A stretch of DNA of 64,000 bases from Saprospiraceae bacterium (GTDB lineage Bacteria > Bacteroidota > Bacteroidia > Chitinophagales > Saprospiraceae), in NCBI GenBank assembly GCA_016787575.1, contig JAEUUO010000005.1:1-64000 (forward strand). Direction: 5' to 3'. A program made the position numbers and the translations under genes. Shown here one piece after another: positions 9,409-18,385 of this stretch (positions are counted from its first letter, which is position 1; each line of letters begins with the position of its first letter). The notes beneath the pieces were generated by a model. It searched no databases. It was not told the DNA's origin and saw only the letters and a program-made list of their open reading frames with translations.

Positions 9409-12400
9409 CTAAATTTCCTCTTCTTCTTCTTCATTCGAAGTCAAATGAAAGACCTTTCCTGCGTTTATATAATTGCACCATTCACATTCTTTCTTGCCAC
9501 ATCCCGGTGTAAATTTCCGATTTACTATTTTTGAATAAGTATCTTTAATGAGCCCGCTTAAAAAATCCAAATCTGCTTCAGTAGGTATAATTTCAACATG
9601 TTGAAATGTTTCATTTTCATCAGGCATTACAAAGTATAAAGTTGAATTGCATCTTGCATTGGCGGTAGGACTGTAATTTTTAAGTAAAATTGCATAAAAT
9701 ACAAGCTGCTGCCAGTAATCGGAACCATTGGGTATTTTGTCGGAAGGTGGCTTTACTCTTTTGATGTCCGCCTTGCCTGTTTTGTAATCCATAACTCGGA
9801 TACCGGACTGAATCCAATCTATGCGATCTAGTTTTCCTGACAATGGCACTCCTTGAAATTCTGTAGGGATTTTAAATTCTGTTTTAAAATCCAAAGATTG
9901 CAACCAGGATTCAGCATGGAATTCAATAAACTTTGGCAATATTTTATTTCCTTCTATCAGGTAGTTTTCGTATTCAAACGTCGTGAAATGTGAACGGTAT
10001 TTTTCCATGCCTTTTTCAAAATATTTCAATACGGCATTATAGGCCCCCTGCTTAAGCAAAGGTCGGTTGTTCATATAATATTCTAAAGCAGTATGCACCG
10101 CATTTCCAAAGCCGAGGGATGGTGTACGGGCACTTGGAATTTGCAATACCTTTTCATAATAAAAAGCAAGCGGACAATCCAGGTATTTTGATAAAGCTGT
10201 TGGATTTAATCTGAATTTAAGGATGAATTTTTCAAACAATTGATCTTCCAATAGTTTATAATCCTTTTTCATCGGACTCATATCGATTATCAATTTATTC
10301 AACAAGTCTGATTCTTCTACTTGCAACTTTTGAGAATGCAATGTTTCTTCATGCAACATCTCTGTAACAAACTTAGAAAGTGTGGTTTGTTTTTTGTCTT
10401 TGCTTTTGTATTTGTAATAACTGAGATACAAATGCAGTTTTGCTCGTGTCACTCCAACATAAAAAAGTCGACGGCGATCTTCTTCAGAATCTATTTTTTC
10501 GTTGACATATCCTTCCATGAGTTTAAAATTATTTTGACGTGTTGGACTCCAATACTCTTCAGAATTGTGAATCATAAACACGTGTTCGTATTCTAATCCC
10601 TTGGCTTTGTATATTGTTGAAAGCACCACCCCTTGACGGCTGCCAATAAATTGATTTAACGGAAGTGAAATGTTGTTTTTTATATATTCTGCAAGTAGAT
10701 TTGTAAAATCCAATAAACTTGATTCCGGATGTTTTTGAGTTTCCGATTTTAAAAATTCAAAAAAGCTGTTTAAAATTTGCAAGTATTGAATTTTATCATG
10801 GCTCTCTAATAAGAATGGTAAAACATTAAATTCCTGGAGAATTTTTTCCAATGCAGTTTGTGGACTTAAATCCAATACTTCTTTTTGTAGGATTTGAATT
10901 TTAGCAGCAATTTCAAGTATTGTTTTAAAATCTTCAATACCTGTTTTCGCTAATTCGTTTTCATTTCCCATGAGCTCCAGGAGCGATAGTTTGATTTCCT
11001 TTAATGCATCATCTTTTATTTCACTTCTTTTTTCCTGGAGGAACCAGGCTAACTTTGAGATGCTTTCAGATGGAATTGGAATAAAAGGTGCGTGCAAAAT
11101 TTTATAGAGAAGTTCGTCGTTTTTTATTGGATCTCGAAATGATTGGCAAATGTAATTCAGGATGTTAATCAGATGCTTGATCAGCGGTTCATGAAGTACA
11201 TTCAGCTGTTTACTTGTTTGATAGGGAATTTTATTGACTTCAAACCATTTAATAAAAGCTTCAGCATCGTTGTTTTTTAAAAACAAAATGGCAATTTGAT
11301 TTCCTGGAATATTTTGATCCAATAAAAATTTTACCTGCTGGCAGACGTAAAGAATTTCATGTTCTTCAAATTCAAATTCATAAAAATGTGGCAGCGCAGT
11401 ATATTGTTTTGAAGTTCCGGAAGCAATTAAATTTTTACTTAAACTGACATCCAGATTTACCAGACGTTCGGTATTGTTTTTAATCAGAGCATCTGCTGCA
11501 TTTAATATCAATTGTGATGAGCGGTAATTTTCCGTAAGTACAATTTTAGCAGGAGTATATTTCCGGTCAAATGAACTCATGTTTTCAACATTGGCACCTT
11601 GAAAACGGTATATAGCCTGGTCGTCATCTCCAACTGCAAATACATTTGGAGTGTCAAAATATGAAAGAAGTTGACTAAGGATTTGATTTTGAGCACCATT
11701 GGTATCCTGAAATTCATCCACTAAAATGTACTGATACAATTCCTGGTATTTAGCCAATAAAAAATCATCGGTTTGAAATTTATTGAGAACCCAACGGATC
11801 ATGTCTTCAAATTCGTACCGTTCTATTTCATCCAGGGCTTCCTGGTATTTAGTGTAAAGCCCTATGGCCGCTTTGGTTTTTTCAAATTTTAATTTTTCTT
11901 TATCGTAGGCTGCTTGTTTAAAATCTCCTTGCTTATTATTTCCTGATTTCTTTTTGTAAATGTAATCCGGATTGTCTTTTTCTTTTTCTAGAAATGCGTC
12001 AATATCATTTAACATCTGGTCGGGATTCCAGTTTTCTTTTTTAATTTTTTCAAATAGATTGGGAAGAGCATATAATTCGCGCTTATAATTTCTATTGTAG
12101 CGGTAAAAAATGTGATTTCGATCCAATGAATCCAACATTTTTAAGAGCAACTGGCTTTTTTCTAAATCGGAGATGATTTCATAGCTACTGTATTGCTCAA
12201 AGGATTCCGGGTTCTCCCGGATTACCATGTTGCAAAATGAATGAAAGGTATGTATGGCAATTTCATAGGCTGTAGGTCCAATAAATTCTAACAATCGATC
12301 CCGCATGTTGATGGCTCCTGAATCCGTAAATGTTAGACATAATATATTCCTCGGATTGAGATCGGTATTCAACAGGATATTTCCAATACGGATAGCGAGT

Positions 12401-12537
12401 ATTTGGGTTTTGCCGGTCCCCGGTCCTGCAATTACCAACAAAGGTCCTTCCAAAGTATCCACAGCTTCCTTTTGTTTGGTATTTAGTTTTTGATAGGCTG
12501 CCTCAAAGGAAGGATTGCTTTTTATGTATTGTGTCAT
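9409..12537 (-). CDS. UvrD/PcrA-type DNA helicase fused to a PD-(D/E)XK nuclease (RecB/AddB-like)
   Basis: Superfamily 1A 3'-5' DNA helicase with a C-terminal nuclease, probably acting in double-strand break processing. From the ATG at 12537 (1042 residues): Q motif about 19-24, Walker A AGPGTGKT at 37-44, Walker B ILVDEFQDTN, GDDDQAIYRFQGA, the TIYKAKGLEY motif and LFYVGVTRAK motif VI. The last 250 residues hold GKLDRID and VMDYKTGK (the PD-(D/E)XK core), with one Cys before them (DCPLAFYYEK) and three after (CGKKECEWC). That is the arrangement of iron-sulphur-bound AddB-type nucleases. A longer start (TTG/ATG region at 12621) is rejected because the family begins near the Q motif. No partner gene is adjacent. 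Confidence 0.9.
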   Translation of the reverse strand: MTQYIKSNPSFEAAYQKLNTKQKEAVDTLEGPLLVIAGPGTGKTQILAIRIGNILLNTDLNPRNILCLTFTDSGAINMRDRLLEFIGPTAYEIAIHTFHSFCNMVIRENPESFEQYSSYEIISDLEKSQLLLKMLDSLDRNHIFYRYNRNYKRELYALPNLFEKIKKENWNPDQMLNDIDAFLEKEKDNPDYIYKKKSGNNKQGDFKQAAYDKEKLKFEKTKAAIGLYTKYQEALDEIERYEFEDMIRWVLNKFQTDDFLLAKYQELYQYILVDEFQDTNGAQNQILSQLLSYFDTPNVFAVGDDDQAIYRFQGANVENMSSFDRKYTPAKIVLTENYRSSQLILNAADALIKNNTERLVNLDVSLSKNLIASGTSKQYTALPHFYEFEFEEHEILYVCQQVKFLLDQNIPGNQIAILFLKNNDAEAFIKWFEVNKIPYQTSKQLNVLHEPLIKHLINILNYICQSFRDPIKNDELLYKILHAPFIPIPSESISKLAWFLQEKRSEIKDDALKEIKLSLLELMGNENELAKTGIEDFKTILEIAAKIQILQKEVLDLSPQTALEKILQEFNVLPFLLESHDKIQYLQILNSFFEFLKSETQKHPESSLLDFTNLLAEYIKNNISLPLNQFIGSRQGVVLSTIYKAKGLEYEHVFMIHNSEEYWSPTRQNNFKLMEGYVNEKIDSEEDRRRLFYVGVTRAKLHLYLSYYKYKSKDKKQTTLSKFVTEMLHEETLHSQKLQVEESDLLNKLIIDMSPMKKDYKLLEDQLFEKFILKFRLNPTALSKYLDCPLAFYYEKVLQIPSARTPSLGFGNAVHTALEYYMNNRPLLKQGAYNAVLKYFEKGMEKYRSHFTTFEYENYLIEGNKILPKFIEFHAESWLQSLDFKTEFKIPTEFQGVPLSGKLDRIDWIQSGIRVMDYKTGKADIKRVKPPSDKIPNGSDYWQQLVFYAILLKNYSPTANARCNSTLYFVMPDENETFQHVEIIPTEADLDFLSGLIKDTYSKIVNRKFTPGCGKKECEWCNYINAGKVFHLTSNEEEEEEI

Positions 12538-12647
12538 CGATAAAAATGTAAAATTAAATACAATATGGTTTTTTAAATATCGCGGTGTTTTTAGCTGCAA
12601 TTTGTCATGGGATGTAATCAATAATTAGGGCCCCTAAATAATGAAAT

Positions 12648-13430
12648 TTAATGCATGAACAAAGTATTAAAATTTAACAATCCAAACAATTTTAGCAAGG
12701 TAACCGCCATGATAAAATACAAAAACCGATAGGCCCAGCTTTCTGCATTTGGAATTTTATTTGCATAATGTGCGGTCATCCATCCTCCCAGCCCTTGTCC
12801 GATTGCAATTGTCAATCCAATGGTCCAATTTACCATTCCGTAAAAATGAAAAATAATCAATGCTATCAAAGTATAACCGGACACCATGATAATTTTTAAT
12901 GCATTGGCCTCAAGTATGTTGTATTTCATATACAACATCATAAATGCTAAAAGAAAAATACCCATTCCCATTTGAATAAAGCCACCATAAAAACCAAAGC
13001 AAAAAAATACCAAACTATAAATCCAGGGGGCTAAAGGATTGGTTTCAATGGCATTGTTCCAAGGTTTATGTCCACGCAATATCATAAATACAAACAAAGC
13101 CAGCATTAAAAATTTATAAACGGAATAAAAGGATTGTGCTGATAGGTAAATTGCAAAAAAAGTACCTATGATTGCTCCGGCAACTCCCCAAATTAAAAAA
13201 CGCCATGAACTTTCCAATGGAAGGCGTTTGGCTTTGTAAAAAGAAGGCAGACTGCTTAATCCTTGTATGACAATGCCAACCCGGTTAGTACCGTTTGCTA
13301 AATTCACAGGGATGCCCAAAATTTCAGTTAAAAATCCAAGAGTGATTACAGAACCATTTCCTGCCAATGTGTTTACACAACCCGCAATAAAGCCACCTAC
13401 AATAGCATAGCTGATTTCAAATGGACTCAT
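12648..13430 (-). CDS. TauE/SafE-family (DUF81) membrane permease
   Basis: A 260-residue integral membrane protein with about eight hydrophobic segments. It has the TauE/SafE opening pattern (ISYAIVGGFIAGCVNTLAGNGSVITLGFL) and the repeated GxxGGxxxMG core (FGFYGGFIQMGMGIFLLAFMM, GQGLGGWMTAHYANKIP). Members move sulphite, organosulphonates or other small anions; the substrate here cannot be read. Its start overlaps the end of the epimerase gene by 14 bases, so the two are translationally coupled. Confidence 0.85.
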   Translation of the reverse strand: MSPFEISYAIVGGFIAGCVNTLAGNGSVITLGFLTEILGIPVNLANGTNRVGIVIQGLSSLPSFYKAKRLPLESSWRFLIWGVAGAIIGTFFAIYLSAQSFYSVYKFLMLALFVFMILRGHKPWNNAIETNPLAPWIYSLVFFCFGFYGGFIQMGMGIFLLAFMMLYMKYNILEANALKIIMVSGYTLIALIIFHFYGMVNWTIGLTIAIGQGLGGWMTAHYANKIPNAESWAYRFLYFIMAVTLLKLFGLLNFNTLFMH

Positions 13431-13836
13431 CGATAGGTATTTCCTGACAAAGTTCGATTAAAACACCGTGAGCTGATTTAGGATGAACAAAACAAACGAG
13501 TTTGTTATCAGCACCTTGTTTAGGTTGATCATTTAAAAGGACAAATCCTTCTTGTTGCAATCGCGCCATTTCAGCGTAAATGTCATCTACTAAAAAAGCA
13601 ATGTGATGAATGCCTTCCCCTTTTTTATCAATAAATTTTGCAATTGCACTGTCAGGATGGCTGGCTTCCAATAATTCAATTTTATTGATCCCGGTTTTAA
13701 AAAAAGCAGTGACAACATGTTCAGACAATACATGCTCAATTTTGTATGCTTTTTGATCCAGTAGAATTTCATACAGGGCGCTAGCAGCATCTAAATTTTT
13801 TACTGCGATTCCTATATGTTCGATGTGTTTGAGCAT
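13417..13836 (-). CDS. mce: Methylmalonyl-CoA epimerase
   Basis: It interconverts (R)- and (S)-methylmalonyl-CoA between propionyl-CoA carboxylase and methylmalonyl-CoA mutase. At 139 residues it is a typical VOC-fold member: HIEHIGIAVKNLDAASALYE, then IELLEASHPDSAIAKFI, then GEGIHHIAFLVDDI and a C-terminal GVLIELCQ. Metal ligands are expected at H7, H76-77 and the final E. It overlaps the downstream permease gene. The mutase is not in the window. Confidence 0.93.
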   Translation of the reverse strand: MLKHIEHIGIAVKNLDAASALYEILLDQKAYKIEHVLSEHVVTAFFKTGINKIELLEASHPDSAIAKFIDKKGEGIHHIAFLVDDIYAEMARLQQEGFVLLNDQPKQGADNKLVCFVHPKSAHGVLIELCQEIPIDESI

Positions 13837-13869
13837 GTGTTGATTTTAAAGACATTAATTAATTTAGCA

Positions 13870-15072
13870 TTAAACAGTTAAAAATCCCAATATTATTGTG
13901 ATTGCTAATGCGATTATTAAAAATATAAAATATGAAAACGTTAAAAGAATAGATTTTACAAAGGTGCGTTTCCTGCTTTGGTTAAAATTTAAACGAAGTG
14001 ATTTGAATAAATAAAAATACAGCAACAAAGTTCCTAATAAAAAATATCTAGGGTCTAATTCAATAAAAATATTTATTAAAAAAATAATACCTAAAACCAA
14101 AAACACAACGATGTGTAAATGCAAGGAAAATATTAGGTATTCGTAATAATTGCGCTTTCTCCGAATATATAACAAATAAAGTAAAAAGCCAAAAATAGGC
14201 ATTAAAAAGAAGAAAGAACCGGAGGCAAATTTTATTATTTTTTCAGATATCCGATGCAAATAATCATCTCCGCCATTTGCTAATTTAAGTATTTGTTTAG
14301 TGAATGTTCGATTTATGAAATTTGGTTTTTGATTTTCACTAATAATAAACGAATCAATTACTTCATCTGTACCGGATATTAATCGGTTAAATTCATTTCT
14401 GCTTAGATCCAATTTAATGCTTCCAACGTGAATATTTGCCGAATCTTCCATATTTTGAAAGTTCTTGAAGAGTGAATCCATACGAATCGGATGAGCTCTC
14501 AATTCAAGGAGTTTGTTTTCAAGTGAGTCCATTCTTCTTTGCACTGAATCCATTAGACTCCGCTGAATCAAGCCAATGGTTTTCAAAGAATCACCGTTTA
14601 CACCATTGAGATTTGCTTCTTTCAGCGAATCTGTTTGAAACTCTTGCATCCCCTTGTTTAAAGAGTCGCGATAAAGTTGCAATTCTCTTTTAGGTTTTTC
14701 AAAATATTCTTCCAATTCAAGTTTTTCCTGCTCCTTTTTATTTTTGGCGTCATAAACATGGGGTGCCTGCAGACTAATAAAAAATACCAAACTCACAAAT
14801 ACATACAATCGAATGGGAGGCATGTATCGGGCTCGTTTGTTTTCGTTGTATTCTTTTGTGATCAAACCAGGATATCTCAGAATAACCCAAATCGTATGAA
14901 AAAACTTAGAATCCAGATGAAGAAATGCTTCGATCAGCTCGAAGATATAGTGCTTAATAGGTTGATTGGGTGAATGATTTTCTTGACCACATTTTGGACA
15001 AAAATTTTCATCCTGGCCAAAATAATGACCACAATTGGCACAAACCTGTTGTTTAATTTTATTTCTGGCCAA
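13870..15072 (-). CDS. DUF3667 zinc-ribbon membrane protein
   Basis: A 400-residue protein of unknown function. It opens with a zinc ribbon (CANCGHYFGQDENFCPKCGQ, about residues 11-30), then HYIFELIEAFLHLDSKFFHTIWVILRYPG, the conserved DUF3667 stretch, and a first membrane segment (PIRLYVFVSLVFFISLQ). A long charged central region (about 115-250, coiled-coil-like) separates it from three to four C-terminal membrane segments. The architecture fits the Bacteroidota DUF3667 family. It has no obvious link to mce or metK on either side. Confidence 0.85.
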   Translation of the reverse strand: MARNKIKQQVCANCGHYFGQDENFCPKCGQENHSPNQPIKHYIFELIEAFLHLDSKFFHTIWVILRYPGLITKEYNENKRARYMPPIRLYVFVSLVFFISLQAPHVYDAKNKKEQEKLELEEYFEKPKRELQLYRDSLNKGMQEFQTDSLKEANLNGVNGDSLKTIGLIQRSLMDSVQRRMDSLENKLLELRAHPIRMDSLFKNFQNMEDSANIHVGSIKLDLSRNEFNRLISGTDEVIDSFIISENQKPNFINRTFTKQILKLANGGDDYLHRISEKIIKFASGSFFFLMPIFGFLLYLLYIRRKRNYYEYLIFSLHLHIVVFLVLGIIFLINIFIELDPRYFLLGTLLLYFYLFKSLRLNFNQSRKRTFVKSILLTFSYFIFLIIALAITIILGFLTV

Positions 15073-15159
15073 CGAATCAATTTTAAATTACTGGAAAATT
15101 AACTAATTTTCAGTAATTCCGCCTCATTACAATGGATAAGAGCCGTATCAAAATTGTTC

Positions 15160-16476
15160 TTATTTTTTTAAGCCGAATTCCTTTCTGATTTTTGAAACAT
15201 AATCCAATTTTTCCCAGGTAAACAACTCTACCTGCATGGTTTTTTCATTGGGTTTACCCGCATTGAAGGTTTTTGTTACAGTTTCATTGGTCCGTCCCAT
15301 GTGACCATAGGATGCAGTTTCAGAATACATAGGAGATCTTAATTTCAATCGTTGTTCGATTGCATAGGGACGCATATCAAATAACTTTTCAATTTTTTTA
15401 GCAATCTGCCCATCGCTCAATTTTACTTTGGCAGTTCCTTTGGTATCAACAAAAATGTTGCAGGGTTTGGCAACTCCGATTGCATAGGAAACCTGAACCA
15501 GAACTTCATCACACAATCCCGCTGCAACCATATTTTTAGCGATGTGACGGGTTGCATAAGCTGCTGAACGGTCCACTTTGGATGGATCTTTACCACTGAA
15601 GGCACCACCTCCATGAGCTCCTTTTCCACCATAGGTGTCCACAATAATTTTACGTCCTGTCAATCCGGTATCTCCATGTGGTCCGCCAATAACAAATTTT
15701 CCTGTTGGATTTACATGATAAGTAATTTCGTTGTTAAACAACTTTTTAATATGAAGCGGTAATTTCCTTTTTACACGTGGAATTAATATATTGATTACAT
15801 CGCTTTTGATCTGATCCAACATTTGAATATCCGCTTTTTCTTGATTTTTAGAAGTTCGGCTCGGTTTGATAAATTCGTCGTGTTGGGTAGAAATTACAAT
15901 GGTATCAATACGGATCGGTTTGTTATTATCTCCATATTCAATGGTGACCTGACTTTTAGCATCGGGTCTTAAGTAGCTCATTACACGGCCCTCTTTTCTG
16001 ATTTTTGACAATTCTTCTAATAGCAAATGAGCCAAACTCAGGGCGAGTGGCATGTAATTATCAGTTTCATTGCTTGCAAAACCAAACATCATACCTTGGT
16101 CTCCTGCACCTTGGGCTCTTGCTTTAGCTTCAAAACTCTGTAATTTTACTTTGCGATCAACACCCCGGTTGATATCTGCCGATTGTTCGTGGATGGCTGA
16201 AAAAACACCGCAACTGTTTGCTTCAAACATGTATTCAGAACGGGTATATCCAATTTTCCGAATCACTTCCCGGGCAATTTCCTGGACATCCAGGTAAGCT
16301 TTAGATTTTACTTCTCCTGCTAAAACCACCTGACCGGTAGTTACTAGTGTTTCACATGCAACTTTAGAATCCTTATCATAAGCTAAAAAATGGTCAATAA
16401 GCGCATCAGAGATTTGATCCGCGATTTTATCCGGATGGCCTTCAGATACGGATTCAGAGGTAAATAAGTAGGACAT
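15160..16476 (-). CDS. metK: S-adenosylmethionine synthetase
   Basis: It makes S-adenosylmethionine from methionine and ATP. GHPDK at 13-17 (ATP), [10 protein letters not shown] (methionine and phosphates) and [19 protein letters not shown] (triphosphate loop) are all intact. At 438 residues it is longer than the E. coli enzyme (384), with extra sequence in the middle (around 205-225, [14 protein letters not shown]) and at the C-terminus, as usual in Bacteroidota. The leader is short; I see no SAM riboswitch fold in it. A TATCTTTG box at 16509-16502 probably drives it. Confidence 0.97.
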   Translation of the reverse strand: MSYLFTSESVSEGHPDKIADQISDALIDHFLAYDKDSKVACETLVTTGQVVLAGEVKSKAYLDVQEIAREVIRKIGYTRSEYMFEANSCGVFSAIHEQSADINRGVDRKVKLQSFEAKARAQGAGDQGMMFGFASNETDNYMPLALSLAHLLLEELSKIRKEGRVMSYLRPDAKSQVTIEYGDNNKPIRIDTIVISTQHDEFIKPSRTSKNQEKADIQMLDQIKSDVINILIPRVKRKLPLHIKKLFNNEITYHVNPTGKFVIGGPHGDTGLTGRKIIVDTYGGKGAHGGGAFSGKDPSKVDRSAAYATRHIAKNMVAAGLCDEVLVQVSYAIGVAKPCNIFVDTKGTAKVKLSDGQIAKKIEKLFDMRPYAIEQRLKLRSPMYSETASYGHMGRTNETVTKTFNAGKPNEKTMQVELFTWEKLDYVSKIRKEFGLKK

Positions 16477-16501
16477 ATTTGAGTTTTGATCAATTAAAGG
16501 G

Positions 16502-16509
16502 CAAAGATA
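16502..16509 (-). promoter_or_regulatory. Putative -7 box (TATCTTTG) of metK
   Basis: On the minus strand TATCTTTG fits TAnnTTTG, 26 bases from the metK start. No clear TTTG -33 box is present at 19-21 bases. Confidence 0.4.
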
Positions 16510-16621
16510 ATCGAGATGATAAAATATAATTGTGTTTTAAGAAGCAACCAGGAGGGAATTTTACCCGTATCAAGTTTTAATGCATTGTTAATATTTCCTA
16601 CATTTACAAAAAATCCAATTT

Positions 16622-18355
16622 ATGGGAAGCATAAAACCATTTTCTGGGCCATTTGGAAAGCCCGAATTAATTCACCTTCTTCGAAGAACCATGTTTGGGG
16701 TTAAAAAATCAGATCTCAATTTCTTCAAATCTAAAAATCTGGATGAAGTATTGCAAGTGTTGGTTCCAAAAACCCCGGCATTGCCAGATCCTCCATTAAG
16801 AGCGTATTACAATAATGTCGATCCAACTAAGGATACATTAGATAGCCTCGTGAAATTTGGAACAACATGGGTTGATACCCCCGCACAAGCTTCACAGCCT
16901 GCAAATCCATCGGGTAGCAGAAGGAATAGTCTTAAACAATGGTTGACTGGTTTGCAATTGCATCAGGATCGTTCGGTTTATGAAAAAATGATCATGTTTT
17001 ATCAAACATTGCTAGTAACGGAGGATGCTGTTGTTGAAAATTCCCATGCTATGTATAATACCCAAAGCTTGTATCGAAAATATGCAATGGGCAATTACAA
17101 GCAATTGATTAAAGATATTACACTGGATGCAGGGATGCTTCGTTATTTAAATGGAGAGCGCAATACAAAGTCAGCACCAGATGAAAATTATGGTAGAGAA
17201 TTGCAGGAATTATTTTGTATAGGAAAGGGCCCTGGCTCAGGATATACTGAAGATGATGTAAAAGCTGCAGCAAAAGTTATGACCGGTTGGTATGTAATTT
17301 ACAATGAAAAAATAAATAATGTTACAACCAATGTGATTCCTCGGAAGGCTTTTAATAAAAACAATCACGATACAAATCCAAAAGTTTTTTCTGCATTTTA
17401 TAAGGATGCAGTGATTCAACCAGATTTGAAGATTACAAATCCTGCTCCATTTGCAACAATTGATGAGCGCCGTGCCTTTGATGAAGTTGAGCAATTAATT
17501 ACCATGATTTTTAATACAGATGAACTTTCAAGATACATCTGCCGAAGGTTGTGGAATTATTTCGTTTATTATGATATAACTCCGGAAATTGAATCTGAAG
17601 TTATCGAACCGTTGGCAGAATTGTTTAGAGCAAATGTTGATCATCAGGATCAAATGCAAATTGTTGTAAAAGCATTGTTGGGCTCTGAATATTTTTTCAA
17701 ACCGGAACATAGGGGCTGTATGATAAAAAGTCCCGCCGATTTTCATATTGGAATGGCCCGTACTTTTGATTTTCCAATTCCAAGACAAAGTGCAGATCCT
17801 TCAAAAGATTTTACAAATCTGGAGGCACAATATTATATGTGGAATATTTTCAGAACGTATAATGTCAATGCTGGTCAGGATGTCAACGATCCACCCAATG
17901 TTGCTGGATGGGCAGCCTATTATCAAACGCCTTCTTTTCATGAAATCTGGATTGATACAGCCACTTATCCATTTCGGAAAGGGGCCTATGAAGCCATCGG
18001 AAGATCTAATTTCACGCTTAAAGCAGCCAATACCTACGATGGAAAGTCGGGCTTTTTAAATAAGATGAATTTTGTTGATTTTGTTAAACAGTTTGATAAT
18101 CCATCTGACCCAAATGAATTGATTCGTGAAGCGGTTGAATTGTTATTTGGTCCACCTCTTTCACAAGCCACAAAAGATCAGTTGAAAACCAATTATTTAT
18201 TATTGGGACAAGCAACAGATTATTATTGGACGGATGCTTGGGATGTATACATTGCCAATCCGAATACATCAGATCCGGAATCAAAAAAGGTTCCACAAAT
18301 GTTGCAAGATCTTTTTGTGTACTTAATGTCCGCAGCAGAATTCCATATTTGTTAA
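16622..18355 (+). CDS. DUF1800 family protein
   Basis: A 577-residue member of the DUF1800 family, which almost always sits next to a DUF1501 gene, as here (31 bases apart). Recognisable stretches are HLLRRTMFGVKKSDL near the start, then DRSVYEKMIMFYQTLL, YRKYAMGNYKQLIKDITLDAGMLRYL, NYGRELQELFCIGKG and DDVKAAAKVMTGW. The function is unknown; the pair is thought to act on extracellular or periplasmic substrates. No signal peptide is apparent at this start; upstream ATGs in other frames do not add one. Confidence 0.88.
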   Translation: MGSIKPFSGPFGKPELIHLLRRTMFGVKKSDLNFFKSKNLDEVLQVLVPKTPALPDPPLRAYYNNVDPTKDTLDSLVKFGTTWVDTPAQASQPANPSGSRRNSLKQWLTGLQLHQDRSVYEKMIMFYQTLLVTEDAVVENSHAMYNTQSLYRKYAMGNYKQLIKDITLDAGMLRYLNGERNTKSAPDENYGRELQELFCIGKGPGSGYTEDDVKAAAKVMTGWYVIYNEKINNVTTNVIPRKAFNKNNHDTNPKVFSAFYKDAVIQPDLKITNPAPFATIDERRAFDEVEQLITMIFNTDELSRYICRRLWNYFVYYDITPEIESEVIEPLAELFRANVDHQDQMQIVVKALLGSEYFFKPEHRGCMIKSPADFHIGMARTFDFPIPRQSADPSKDFTNLEAQYYMWNIFRTYNVNAGQDVNDPPNVAGWAAYYQTPSFHEIWIDTATYPFRKGAYEAIGRSNFTLKAANTYDGKSGFLNKMNFVDFVKQFDNPSDPNELIREAVELLFGPPLSQATKDQLKTNYLLLGQATDYYWTDAWDVYIANPNTSDPESKKVPQMLQDLFVYLMSAAEFHIC

Positions 18356-18385
18356 TTCATTTTAATCTCTTTTAATTTAAATCAT

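Noticed and set aside
14677..14973. 98-residue plus-strand ORF
   Set aside because: Antisense shadow of the DUF3667 gene; it begins in a charged coil-like coding region.
16477..16560. SAM riboswitch before metK
   Set aside because: The leader is only about 25-30 bases from the -7 box and has no matching fold or conserved core.
16516..16704. Upstream start or separate ORF before the DUF1800 gene
   Set aside because: It overlaps the DUF1800 start in another frame and has no homology or signal peptide.
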